From Actomonas aquatica (GTDB lineage: Bacteria; Verrucomicrobiota; Verrucomicrobiia; Opitutales; Opitutaceae): a stretch of DNA of 64,000 nucleotides. The stretch is taken from NCBI RefSeq assembly GCF_019679435.2, contig NZ_CP139781.1, positions 620,001 to 684,000 on the forward strand. Direction: 5' to 3'. Each line of letters opens with the position of its first letter. Positions within the stretch are counted from its first letter, which is position 1. The notes below the pieces were generated by a model that did not search any database, was not told the origin of the DNA, and saw nothing but the letters and a program-made list of their open reading frames with translations. The position numbers and the translations under genes are program-made. Of this stretch, positions 8,635-16,875 are shown piece after piece.

Positions 8635-10710
8635 TCAAAACCCCGTGTCGATGAGCCATTGGATTTGTTTCTCGCGGTCGGGGATCACCTTCTCATCGAG
8701 GCAACGCTGAAAGGGTTTTGCGTCCCACATCGAGGTGCCTTTGGCGTAGTGCTGCAGGACCGTGCGCATCAACGTTTCATACGCTGGCACCGATTCGTCC
8801 ACGAGGCGCCGCAGCTGGACCGCGTAGCGTTCGTCCGCTGTCAGCTCCAGCATGCGTTTCGCCTGCGCGGCCTGCACTTTGATCCGATAGAAACGCACGG
8901 TCGCGATCAGGCACTCACTGTCGCTCACGAAGCGCTGTAGTTCCGCCGGATCGCTGCTGGGCAAGGCGGCCGCTTGCTGGGCCACGTTCAGGGCTTCCTC
9001 TGCCATGGCAAGGTAGGTGTCGATCAGCCAATCCGCCCGCATCACGTCGGATGGCAACGCGTCTCCGGCTGCCTCCATCGCTGCCACCTGGGCGATGGGC
9101 AGACTGCGCCGCTCCGCGCCGATGGGCCCGTGTTCCGCCGCATAACGCGCCACCGTGAAGGCATCCACCGGCTGGCTGTAATAGCGTTGGCCGGTCAACC
9201 CGGTGGGCCCGTCCAGCGGCCGGTCGTCGATCTTGGTGCGGTAGCTCAGGATGTCGTCCACCTGCGTCTGCACCCACGCGATCGAGGTCGGGAAAAAGTT
9301 GCCGAAGCGCACCGCGGTGAGGTTCTGCAGGCCGGGCAGAATCGGATCGGTCAGGTCATACCAACGCACCAGGAGCGCACCGACTTCCGCGTTGCCCAGG
9401 CGTTCGCCGAGCCGCCGCGCCGCCCAGGCGGTTTCCGCGGCCGGTTCACGCTCTGCGCGCCAAAGGTAGCGGCCCTCCAACTCATGCCAGAGGGGATCGC
9501 GCTCCCAGGCATTCAACACGGCGTCGGTGCCGTCGGCCTGGACGTCGAGGGTGTGCGGCCAGACCCAGGCCTGCGGCGGATAAAACCACGCGCCGGTGAA
9601 GATGCCGGCCTCGCGCCAGTTGCGCACCATCTCGCCCAGCAGGCGGGGGCTGCCGACACGATACGGCACCGCATCCGCCGGGTCGTGCAGATTGACGATA
9701 TGGCCGGACAGGACGTGGGCCCATTTCTGGTGCCGCAGATCCGGCACCGGACTCGTGATGGTTTCGTCGTTGTGTTTCAGCTCCGACCACAGGTCGTCAT
9801 AAATTGTCGGCAAGGCCGCGCGGAAATCGTCGGCCATCGTCCAATCGCGCAACACCAGACGCGGGTGTTTCCCGCTCTCGCGCACCGCCGCGAAGATCAC
9901 ATCCCGGAACCATGGCAACTGGTCCTCCTGCGCCAGCGATTCGCCGGGGCAAATGTAGAGGCCGACATTCGGGAACGTCTCGAGATAGCGGCGCAGAATC
10001 GTGCGATAATAGTCCGACACCCACGCGTCCGGATGTTCGAAGCGCGCGCCGTCTTTGCCTTCGCGCCCCAGGGCCTTGGCCTGATGCTCGCTGATGTGAA
10101 TGTTGTAGAAATGCGTGAGCACCGTGATCGCGCGCTTCTCACATTCCTGCGTCAGCCAGCGGAACTGCTCCTGGTTGCGCCGGATTTCCTCCGCGCTGAA
10201 TTGCGAGGCATCGGGATACTCCGGCAACTCGAGGATGTGCGGGAACAGGTGCCCCGACCAGAGCACCAAGGTGTTGAGCCGCGCTGAAACCAGATAGTCG
10301 AGATAGCGCGTCATTAGCGGTCTGTCGAAGAACCACGGATACACCTCCGGGCTCAGATCGCTCTGGTAGTTCCAACTCGGACTCAGCATCATCAGCACCG
10401 CGCCGCGCACGCCAAACTCCGGCGTCCCATCGACGCCGACGACGTCGCATTCGCCCTGCATGACCATTTGGGTGCCATAAAGCACACCGGCCTCGCCGCC
10501 CGCGATCACATGCGTGCCCTCGCCCTGCGTCTCCACGCGAAACGCCTCTGCATCTCCCAACGCGGGATCAATGGTCCACGTCACCGCTGAGTCCACCGTC
10601 GCGACCTGATCGGCGACGTGTTCCAGCACCGGCGAGGCCAGCGCGGTATTCGCGATCCACAGTCCCGCCGTCAGGATATTCGTGTATTTCGTGTGTTTCG
10701 TGGTTCCCAT
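8635..10710 (-). CDS. Putative glycoside hydrolase, GH67/GH20-like architecture
   Basis: A 691-residue exported protein. The ATG at 10710 is followed by repeat-coded residues (TTKHTKYTN), then a weak signal peptide (ILTAGLWIANTALA). Residues about 25-105 resemble the small alpha/beta domain that precedes the barrel in GH67 alpha-glucuronidases and GH20 hexosaminidases (HVIAGGEAGVLYGTQMVMQ). The middle looks like a TIM barrel (RGAVLMMLSPSWNY, LNTLVLWSGHLF, NVGLYICPGES with a possible catalytic Glu). The C-terminal third is helical. It is the last gene of the 15-gene run, 17 bp after the GPH symporter. Activity on uronic-acid side chains is a guess; a new family is possible. The frame extends to 11220, but that part overlaps the symporter gene and is not coding-like. 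Confidence 0.6.
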   Translation of the reverse strand: MGTTKHTKYTNILTAGLWIANTALASPVLEHVADQVATVDSAVTWTIDPALGDAEAFRVETQGEGTHVIAGGEAGVLYGTQMVMQGECDVVGVDGTPEFGVRGAVLMMLSPSWNYQSDLSPEVYPWFFDRPLMTRYLDYLVSARLNTLVLWSGHLFPHILELPEYPDASQFSAEEIRRNQEQFRWLTQECEKRAITVLTHFYNIHISEHQAKALGREGKDGARFEHPDAWVSDYYRTILRRYLETFPNVGLYICPGESLAQEDQLPWFRDVIFAAVRESGKHPRLVLRDWTMADDFRAALPTIYDDLWSELKHNDETITSPVPDLRHQKWAHVLSGHIVNLHDPADAVPYRVGSPRLLGEMVRNWREAGIFTGAWFYPPQAWVWPHTLDVQADGTDAVLNAWERDPLWHELEGRYLWRAEREPAAETAWAARRLGERLGNAEVGALLVRWYDLTDPILPGLQNLTAVRFGNFFPTSIAWVQTQVDDILSYRTKIDDRPLDGPTGLTGQRYYSQPVDAFTVARYAAEHGPIGAERRSLPIAQVAAMEAAGDALPSDVMRADWLIDTYLAMAEEALNVAQQAAALPSSDPAELQRFVSDSECLIATVRFYRIKVQAAQAKRMLELTADERYAVQLRRLVDESVPAYETLMRTVLQHYAKGTSMWDAKPFQRCLDEKVIPDREKQIQWLIDTGF
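10678..10707. repeat. CACGAA-type tandem repeat inside a leader-coding region
   Basis: On the minus strand, ACCACGAAACACACGAAATA and the following CACGAAT form an imperfect 9-nt tandem. It starts one codon after the ATG at 10710 and encodes TTKHTKYTN. The same word recurs at 37051-37080 in another leader. Confidence 0.75.
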
Positions 10711-10727
10711 CGTTGTGTTCTCCAAAA

Positions 10728-12062
10728 TCACCGCCGGCCGGCCAGTTCCGCTTGAATGGTCGTCTCCATCCGTTCGTATTTGCGGTAGAACAGCACCGGC
10801 ACCGCACTGAGCGCAAAGAACAGCGCCGGCACCCAGACGATGGCCCACTCGATGCCGGCCAACGCGGCCGCCGATTGGGCGGTGTTCGGCACGTAACCCG
10901 TGCCTTCGAGGATCCAGCCCGGCAACGCGCCGCCGAGCCCTGCACCGGCCTTCAGGCAAAACATCGCGCCCACCGCCGTCAGCAGTCCGGCCGAGCGAAT
11001 CCCGGTCTTCCACTCGCCGTAGTCGACACTGTCGGAGATGACTGAAAACGGCATCGCCATCGCCACGCCGCTGGCCAGAAAACCGACCACCCAGCCGGCC
11101 ATCACCAGCGTCACCGATCCGCCCTGCGCCAGCCCGGCATACACGATCAGTTGTCCGGCCACCATGCCGACAAGACCGCCGATCCAAGCCCAGGTCTTCG
11201 ACAGTTTGCGGCACAACCACGGCAGGAAAAACACCGTCGCCAGCGAGATGAAATCCAGGCTGTTGGCCAACGGGATCAGGTCCTTCCGGTGCAGCGTGTA
11301 TTCAAAAAAGTAGGGCACGGTCGACACCCGCGCGATGAACGCGATCCAGAAGCACAGACTACTGGTGAAAATGATCAGCCACGGCCAGTTGCCCTTGAGC
11401 GCCCCGAAGCCACCGAGGATGGACTGCGGCACAGTCTCCACCTTGACCGTCTCCTTCAGGTTGCGAAACGCCAACAGGTAGAGCGCCACCGAGCCGATCG
11501 CGTAGATCGGCATCACCAGCATGAACCCGCGCTGGTCGTCGCCGCCGCCGAGTTTCTGCACCAAGCCCATGGCGGTGAGGTTCACCAACAGCACGCCGAA
11601 CTTGGAGCCAAACATGCGGAAGCAGGTCAGCGTTACACGCTCCTGCGGATCGTTGGTCAGGTTGGCCAGGATCGATGTCACCGGCGTGTTGATTCCGGTG
11701 TAGAGCACGCTCGCGCCGATGTAGGTGACGGCCGCGTAGATCACCTTGCCGGTGTGGCTCAGATCGGGGGTGAGAAAGGTCAGCACGCCAAACACCGCAT
11801 AGGGCACGCACAGCCACAGAAACCACGGCCGACTCTTTCCGTATTTGCTTTTGGTGCGGTCGAAGATCACGCCCCAGATCGGCGTATCGATCGCATCCAT
11901 CAATCGGGCGATGAGCAGGATCGTGCCGGCCGTGCCGGCGGAGAGCCCGTAAACATCGGTGTAGAAATACAGCAGGTAGAAGGAAATGACGCAGAAGACC
12001 AACTGGCCCGCCACATCACTCGCCGCATAACTGAACCGCGTGGTGTAAGACGTTTTCGACAT
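10728..12062 (-). CDS. GPH-family (MFS) sugar:cation symporter
   Basis: A 444-residue inner-membrane carrier with about twelve hydrophobic segments. It matches glycoside-pentoside-hexuronide:cation symporters: YAASDVAGQLVF at the N-terminus, then the conserved loop DAIDTPIWGVIFDRTKSKYGKSRPW at about residues 52-76, a hallmark of this family. It would import a mono- or disaccharide or uronate released by the surrounding hydrolases. A palindromic 105-bp element separates it from the upstream GH43-like gene and 17 bp separate it from the downstream hydrolase. Substrate cannot be read from sequence. Confidence 0.9.
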   Translation of the reverse strand: MSKTSYTTRFSYAASDVAGQLVFCVISFYLLYFYTDVYGLSAGTAGTILLIARLMDAIDTPIWGVIFDRTKSKYGKSRPWFLWLCVPYAVFGVLTFLTPDLSHTGKVIYAAVTYIGASVLYTGINTPVTSILANLTNDPQERVTLTCFRMFGSKFGVLLVNLTAMGLVQKLGGGDDQRGFMLVMPIYAIGSVALYLLAFRNLKETVKVETVPQSILGGFGALKGNWPWLIIFTSSLCFWIAFIARVSTVPYFFEYTLHRKDLIPLANSLDFISLATVFFLPWLCRKLSKTWAWIGGLVGMVAGQLIVYAGLAQGGSVTLVMAGWVVGFLASGVAMAMPFSVISDSVDYGEWKTGIRSAGLLTAVGAMFCLKAGAGLGGALPGWILEGTGYVPNTAQSAAALAGIEWAIVWVPALFFALSAVPVLFYRKYERMETTIQAELAGRR

Positions 12063-12086
12063 GGGGTATAAAAAAGAAAAACGAGG

Positions 12087-12192
12087 TTAAACCACGGATG
12101 AACACGGATGGCTTCGCCTACCGGCTACGCACCTCAGTGTTTCCCTGAAGGCGGAACGGTAGTGGAGCCCATCCGTGTTCATCCGTGGTTAA
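12087..12192. repeat. 105-bp palindromic element, copy 1
   Basis: Terminal inverted repeats of about 22 bp (ACCACGGATGAACACGGATG and its complement) enclose a partly self-complementary interior (GGCTTCGCCTACCGG versus GGTAGTGGAGCC). The ends carry TTAA. The element fills the gap between two operon genes, starting 5 bp from the GH43-like stop codon. Copy 2 is at 14393-14497 and a solo arm at 18115-18147. Confidence 0.88.
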
Positions 12193-12197
12193 AAAAA

Positions 12198-13295
12198 CTA
12201 GTCCTGTCGGCGCAGATCCTCGGACGTCGCCAGCGCGATCACGCGGCCCTGGTCGCCGACGGCGCAGTAGAAGTGATACACGACGCCGTCGTGTTTCAGG
12301 ATCCACGGTTTGTGCGCGAAGGTTTTGTCGTAGGGTTCACTCGACTCCACGAGGTGCTCCCCTCCCCACTTGCTCCAATGCACCAGATCGTAGGACGCCG
12401 CGAAGGTGTCGAATGCGCCCGGTTTCCAGAACGCGCCGAAATAGAACATCACCCACACGTCGCCCACCTTGACCAACTGCGGATCACCGCTGATCGCCCA
12501 CGGCGCGTCGCCGACATTGTTCACTACCGGCCCGGGGCCAAAACGTTGCCAGGTGCGCAGGTCATGCGAGACCGCGATACCGATGGTCTCCTGTCCATAC
12601 GGCGGCGCCTTACCGTTGTAGAACATCACGAACGGCGCGCCCAGCAGCTCCGCCTCATCGCGCACGATGGCGCTCTTGTAGAGCGTCGTGTGTTCAAAAT
12701 CGCGCACGTCACTTTGCATCGGCGACAACACCGGGTTTTCCGCCAATCGCTCCCACGGGCGCACGGCCACCGGGTCGTGGGTGGAGGCGAGACCGATCGA
12801 CAGCGGATCCGTTTCGTAGCCCTGCTGGTGGCCGCCGAGATAGGACAACCAATAGCGGCCTGCAAATGTGCCGAGTTCGTGCGTCGCGTCCTCCCAACGC
12901 GTGTCGTAAAGCGCCAGTCCACCCGCGGCCTGCCAGGCGTCCCAACCCTCCTGCGCAAACGGCAGGATCGGACCGAGGCGCTCCCAGTGCAGCAGGTCGT
13001 CACTGACCGCGAGCAGGGTCTGGTAACCGACTTTGTCGCGATTGGAGACAAACATCATATACCAACGCCCGTCGTGCCGAAACACATTGGGGCAATCGAT
13101 CAACTCGCCCTCCTCCGCCGGCAGCACGACGCCGTATTTGAAGGGCGTCTGAAACTGCGCGTGCAGCTCCCGCATCACTTTGCCCGAGACCATCTTCGGC
13201 CGGCCTTCTGGAAACGGCAGCACCGCGGGGCGCTCCGGCTGCGCAATCAATGGCCCGGCGATCGTGAGCAGCAGTGCCAACCATGCCCGTTTCAA
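12198..13295 (-). CDS. Five-bladed beta-propeller glycosidase, GH43-like
   Basis: A 365-residue exported protein; signal peptide MKRAWLALLLTIAGPLIAQ. The rest repeats the blade pattern of GH43/GH32/GH130-type propellers: DCPNVFRHDGRWYMMFVSNRDKVG near residue 70 (candidate catalytic base Asp), TTLYKSAIVRDEAELLGAPFVMFYN in the middle and SGDPQLVKVGDVWVMFYFGAF near residue 270. Each blade has the usual SxDLxHW ending (SDDLLHWERLG, SHDLRTWQRFG, SYDLVHWSKWG). Family placement among these clans is uncertain; an arabinan or galactan side-chain role is inferred. It overlaps the upstream oxidoreductase gene by 4 bp. Confidence 0.72.
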   Translation of the reverse strand: MKRAWLALLLTIAGPLIAQPERPAVLPFPEGRPKMVSGKVMRELHAQFQTPFKYGVVLPAEEGELIDCPNVFRHDGRWYMMFVSNRDKVGYQTLLAVSDDLLHWERLGPILPFAQEGWDAWQAAGGLALYDTRWEDATHELGTFAGRYWLSYLGGHQQGYETDPLSIGLASTHDPVAVRPWERLAENPVLSPMQSDVRDFEHTTLYKSAIVRDEAELLGAPFVMFYNGKAPPYGQETIGIAVSHDLRTWQRFGPGPVVNNVGDAPWAISGDPQLVKVGDVWVMFYFGAFWKPGAFDTFAASYDLVHWSKWGGEHLVESSEPYDKTFAHKPWILKHDGVVYHFYCAVGDQGRVIALATSEDLRRQD

Positions 13296-14374
13296 AACAG
13301 CTCCTCCAATCCATACCGGGCGAGCAGCTCGCGCACCTTGACGGGGCCACCGCTCGCGGCCGCCTCCTCCATCGCCTGCATCAGCGCGACGGTGACGATG
13401 CCTTCGCGCACGTCGGGCGTCGGCATCTCATCGTTCGCGAGGCAGCGCGCGAAGTATTCGATGTAATCCTGATACTCGCCGGCGTGATGCGAATGTCCGC
13501 CGAAGCGAAAGACGTAATCGTCCTTGTCCTCGAACGTCTCGATCACCGACTGCTCATCGGTCTTCCACGCGTAGCGCAGATCGTAGTAGTCGCCCTGACT
13601 CGCGCCCAGGGACCCGCGCAACACACAACTCATGTTGGCGTCGCGGGCATTCGGCGTGACCGGACTGGTATAGGTCCCGCTCACTCGCGCGATCTTTCCG
13701 TCCGTCGTTTTGTAAATGAAGTGGAAGGTGTCCGCGTGGACGAGGCCGAGCTTCGCGCCGTTTTCGCTGAGCCGCGAATAGCCCATGACCTCCTCGATGT
13801 TGGGCAGATACCAACGGATGAAATCGACCGGATGGCTGAGTCCGCCGTAGAGCCATTTAAAGGCGTCGGTCTTGGCCCAACCCTTGGCGAGGAACCAGCG
13901 GTGATCGGCGTTGTAGTAGGCTTCGACGGAGTTCAGCTCACCGAACGCGCCCGTCTCGTAGTGTTTCCGTTGCCGCGCAAAGGGCGGGAAGAAGCGTGAA
14001 CTCTGCCCCACCATCACGCGCTTGCCGCTGGCCTGAACCGCCGCGACGACCTCGGCGGCGCGCGTGAGGTTGTCGATGAACGGTTTGGTGCAGATGACGT
14101 GTTTACCCGCCTGCAGCGCCCGAATCACGTGATCGGCGTGCAGATGATCGGGCGTGTAGATGCCCACCACATCGACCGCCGGATCGGCCAGCAGCACATC
14201 CATCGAGTTCGTGAACACGGCCGCATCGAGGCCAAATTCGTGGCAACGCTCGTGGCCGAGTTGCTCGTTCAAATCGCACAGCCGCACGACCTGCCAGAGG
14301 TCGCTCTGCAAGCCGCCGGAGATAATGCTACGGCCTTCGCCGAGCCCCAAAACACCGAGTCCTAGAGGTTTCAT
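13292..14374 (-). CDS. Gfo/Idh/MocA-family oxidoreductase
   Basis: A 360-residue cytoplasmic NAD(P)-dependent dehydrogenase. The N-terminal Rossmann fold has GVLGLGEGRSIISGGL for the dinucleotide, then DVVGIYTPDHLHADHVIRAL and the conserved CTKPF at about residues 94-98 (the EKP lysine position). The C-terminal alpha/beta domain contains GLSHPVDFIRWYLP with the family histidine. No signal peptide, which is notable in an operon of exported hydrolases: it should act on an imported sugar, inositol-like compound or uronate derivative. It overlaps the GH43-like gene by ATGA (13292-13295), so the two are probably translationally coupled. Confidence 0.9.
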   Translation of the reverse strand: MKPLGLGVLGLGEGRSIISGGLQSDLWQVVRLCDLNEQLGHERCHEFGLDAAVFTNSMDVLLADPAVDVVGIYTPDHLHADHVIRALQAGKHVICTKPFIDNLTRAAEVVAAVQASGKRVMVGQSSRFFPPFARQRKHYETGAFGELNSVEAYYNADHRWFLAKGWAKTDAFKWLYGGLSHPVDFIRWYLPNIEEVMGYSRLSENGAKLGLVHADTFHFIYKTTDGKIARVSGTYTSPVTPNARDANMSCVLRGSLGASQGDYYDLRYAWKTDEQSVIETFEDKDDYVFRFGGHSHHAGEYQDYIEYFARCLANDEMPTPDVREGIVTVALMQAMEEAAASGGPVKVRELLARYGLEELF

Positions 14375-14392
14375 AAAAAAGATGGGGAAGGA

Positions 14393-14497
14393 TTAACCAC
14401 GGATGAACACGGATGGCTTCGCCTACCGGCTAAGCACCGACAGAGTCCGTGAAAGGCGGAACGGTAGTGGAGCCCATCCGTGTTCATCCGTGGTTAA
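14393..14497. repeat. 105-bp palindromic element, copy 2
   Basis: Begins TTAACCACGGATGAACACGG and ends with its exact complement, giving perfect 24-bp terminal inverted repeats. The interior (GGCTTCGCCTACCGG.. to ..GGCGGAACGGTAGTGGAGCC) is shared with copy 1 except in the apical loop. It occupies the gap between the GH95 and Gfo/Idh/MocA genes, 8 bp past the GH95 stop codon. No open reading frame of its own and no target-site duplication that I can see beyond TTAA. Confidence 0.9.
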
Positions 14498-14505
14498 AAA
14501 AAGTT

Positions 14506-16875
14506 TCAGTTCAGCTCGCCCTGCAGGGTCACGGAGCCACCGGCCGCCAGCACCACGTCCGTGGTTTTATCCCCTACGCGCAGCTTCGCGGTGCCGCCCT
14601 TGGCGGACCGCAGGTTGACGGTCTGCACCGCGCCGTCCTGCCAGGTGAGATCGATTTCAAATCCGCCCCGCACCCGCAGGCCGCGAACGCTGCCGTTTGG
14701 CCATGCCGTCGGCAGTGCCGGCAACAGCACGATCTCGCCGGTGTGGCTCTGCACCAGCATCTCGCAGATGCCGGCCGTCGCGGCGAAGTTGCCGTCGATC
14801 TGAAACGGCGGATGGGCGTCAAAGAGATTTGGATACACGCCGCCGCCGCCCTTCGACTTGCGCGTGACCGGATCGTCGCGCACCAGATTCAGCTGATTGA
14901 GCAGGATCTTGTGCGCATGATCCCCGTCGAGAAAACGGGCCCAGAGACTGATCTTCCACCCCAACGACCAGCCGGTGCCACCGTCGCCGCGAAATTCGAG
15001 CGACTGCTGCGCGGCCCGCATGAGGTCTGGCTGCGACCAGGTGATGTCCTCGCCCGGAAAGACGCCCCAAAGATGCGACACATGGCGGTGATTGTTGGTC
15101 GGGTCGTCCTTGTCCTCCAGCCACTCCTGTAGCTGGCCGTGCTGACCAATCTGATTGGGCGCGATGCGCGCCGCCATCGTGGTCAACTGCGCGGCGAATT
15201 CCGGATCGAGATCCAACTCGGCCGCTGCCTCCGCCGTGGCACCGAACAAGGCGCGAATCAGCTGATGGTCCATCGTCGGCCCCATCACGAGCCCGCCGTG
15301 TTCCGGCGAGTTGGACGGACCGCTGATAAGCCGGCCGGTCGTTGGATCCTCGACCAGGGTTGCGACAAAAAATTCCGCCGCGCCTTTCATCGCTGGGTAA
15401 GCGCGTTCGGCCAGGAAGGTGCGGTCGCCGCTGAAGCGCCAATGTTCCCAAAGGTGCCAGCTCAGCCAAGCGCCGCCGGTTGGCCAAATGCCGTGGTTGG
15501 CATGATTGATGGGAGCGGTGCCGCGCCAGCCGTCGGTGTTGTGATGCAACACCCAACCCGGCGCGTTGTAGTGCGCCTGCGCGGTCTTGGCCCCGCTGAT
15601 CTCCAGATCGTCGATCATGGCAAAGAGCGGCTCCGCGCACTCGGAGAGATTGGCGACCTCGGCCGGCCAGTAGTTCATCTCCAGATTGATGTTGGTGGTG
15701 TATTTGCTGCCCCACGACGGTTTGGTTAGGTCGTTCCAGATGCCCTGGAGGTTAGCCGGAGCGCTGCCCGGGCGGCTGCTGGAAATGAGCAGGTAACGCC
15801 CGTAATTGAAGAGCAAGGTGGCCATCGCCGGATCGCCGGATTTGTCGGCCTGCTCGAGACGCACATCGGTGGGCTCCGCCGCGATGGCGGTCGAGCCCAG
15901 GTCCAGTTCCACCCGATCATAGAGCGCCGCGTAGTCGGCCACGTGGGCCGCGCGCAGGTCGGCATAGGATTGGGTCGCCGCTGCCGCCAGCGCCTCGGCA
16001 CAACGCAGCTCGGGCGCACCGTCGATATCGTCGAACCGTTGGTAAGCCGAAGCGCCGGTGATCAGCACGGTCACGGCATCGGCCTGGTCGATGGTGATGC
16101 CGTCCGGTCCGATGGACGTGCGACCGCCTTCGGTCAGGACCTTGAGGCGGGCCGCAAAAATCAAACCGTCGCCGCCCACGCGTCCCGAAAGATGGAGCTC
16201 GTTGCCGACCAAACGCACCACGTAGTTGGGATGCACCGTGCTGAGGCGCACCGTGCCACTGATCGCGCCAGCCTGATTGGCGCTGAGGTGTTGGACGATC
16301 ACCTGATCCGGCGCGCTGGAAAACGTCTCCCTCGTATAACTCACCTCGCCCACCCGATACTTCACCGTGGCGACGGCGGTGTGCAGATCGAGGTCGCGCA
16401 CGTAGTCGGTGGCGCCCTCATGGCCCGGCAGGCTGAGGTGCACGTCACCAAGCGGCTGATACATCATCTGGCGCAGCGGCTCGCTCATGAATTCGCGCAT
16501 GGCCAGTTCCTCGGCGGCATCCTGTTCGCCAGCCCAGAGCAGCCGACGAATCTCCGGCAGCACCTGATACGCGCCTTCGCGCTGATATTCGTGCGGGCCA
16601 CCGCTCCACAAGGTGTCCTCGTTCAACTGGAGATGCTCTTCCGCCGGGGCACCATGCACCATGGCCCCGAGCCGGCCGTTGCCGACCGGCAAGGCTTCCG
16701 TCCACACCGCGGCGGGTTGCCGATACCACAGGCGCGAGGTGCCGGTGGCGGCGAAGGCAGAGGTGCTCGTCACGGCACAAGCGGCAACCGTGGCTACGAG
16801 CGTGAGCGAGTGGCGGGAGCGACGGAGCCACTCGCTCACGCTCGTAGCCACTTGGGGGATCAGGGAAAACGTCAT
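14506..16875 (-). CDS. GH95 alpha-L-fucosidase / alpha-L-galactosidase
   Basis: A 789-residue GH95 enzyme. After the leader, the N-terminal domain opens with LWYRQPAAVWTEALPVGNGRLGAMVHG (residues about 48-74). The catalytic (alpha/alpha)6 barrel has NLQGIWNDLTKPSWGSKYTTN followed by NLEMNYWPAEV (the Asn pair that assists the nucleophilic water), SGPSNSPEHGG (candidate general acid Glu) and NNHRHVSHLWGVFPG. In pectin, GH95 members act on alpha-L-fucose or alpha-L-galactose. The signal peptide is odd: residues 9-29 ([15 protein letters not shown]) are encoded by a palindromic element, and its last residues supply part of the hydrophobic core before AACAVTSTSAFA. The start overlaps the esterase stop codon by 4 bp. 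Confidence 0.93.
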   Translation of the reverse strand: MTFSLIPQVATSVSEWLRRSRHSLTLVATVAACAVTSTSAFAATGTSRLWYRQPAAVWTEALPVGNGRLGAMVHGAPAEEHLQLNEDTLWSGGPHEYQREGAYQVLPEIRRLLWAGEQDAAEELAMREFMSEPLRQMMYQPLGDVHLSLPGHEGATDYVRDLDLHTAVATVKYRVGEVSYTRETFSSAPDQVIVQHLSANQAGAISGTVRLSTVHPNYVVRLVGNELHLSGRVGGDGLIFAARLKVLTEGGRTSIGPDGITIDQADAVTVLITGASAYQRFDDIDGAPELRCAEALAAAATQSYADLRAAHVADYAALYDRVELDLGSTAIAAEPTDVRLEQADKSGDPAMATLLFNYGRYLLISSSRPGSAPANLQGIWNDLTKPSWGSKYTTNINLEMNYWPAEVANLSECAEPLFAMIDDLEISGAKTAQAHYNAPGWVLHHNTDGWRGTAPINHANHGIWPTGGAWLSWHLWEHWRFSGDRTFLAERAYPAMKGAAEFFVATLVEDPTTGRLISGPSNSPEHGGLVMGPTMDHQLIRALFGATAEAAAELDLDPEFAAQLTTMAARIAPNQIGQHGQLQEWLEDKDDPTNNHRHVSHLWGVFPGEDITWSQPDLMRAAQQSLEFRGDGGTGWSLGWKISLWARFLDGDHAHKILLNQLNLVRDDPVTRKSKGGGGVYPNLFDAHPPFQIDGNFAATAGICEMLVQSHTGEIVLLPALPTAWPNGSVRGLRVRGGFEIDLTWQDGAVQTVNLRSAKGGTAKLRVGDKTTDVVLAAGGSVTLQGELN
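16789..16851. repeat. In-frame palindromic element, 63 bp, copy A (GH95 leader)
   Basis: GTGGCTACGAGCGTGAGCGA plus GTGG (16790-16813) is exactly complementary to 16828-16851, a perfect 24-bp inverted repeat around a 14-nt loop. With the flanking C at 16789 shared by all three copies, the unit is 63 bp, that is 21 codons. Copies B and C are at 24878-24943 and 28373-28441. Confidence 0.93.

Noticed and set aside
10711-11220. N-terminal extension of the GH67/GH20-like hydrolase
   Set aside because: It overlaps the GPH symporter gene in another frame; the start at 10710 gives the leader.
11151-12071. Plus-strand open frame opposite the GPH symporter, and similar long antisense frames elsewhere (for example 7061-7999, 19158-20816, 22100-23788, 28556-30976)
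   Set aside because: All lie antisense to genes with clear families and show low-complexity Arg/His/Gln/Gly composition.
12087-14497. Insertion sequence at the 105-bp palindromes
   Set aside because: No transposase frame inside or nearby; at most a MITE-like nonautonomous element.
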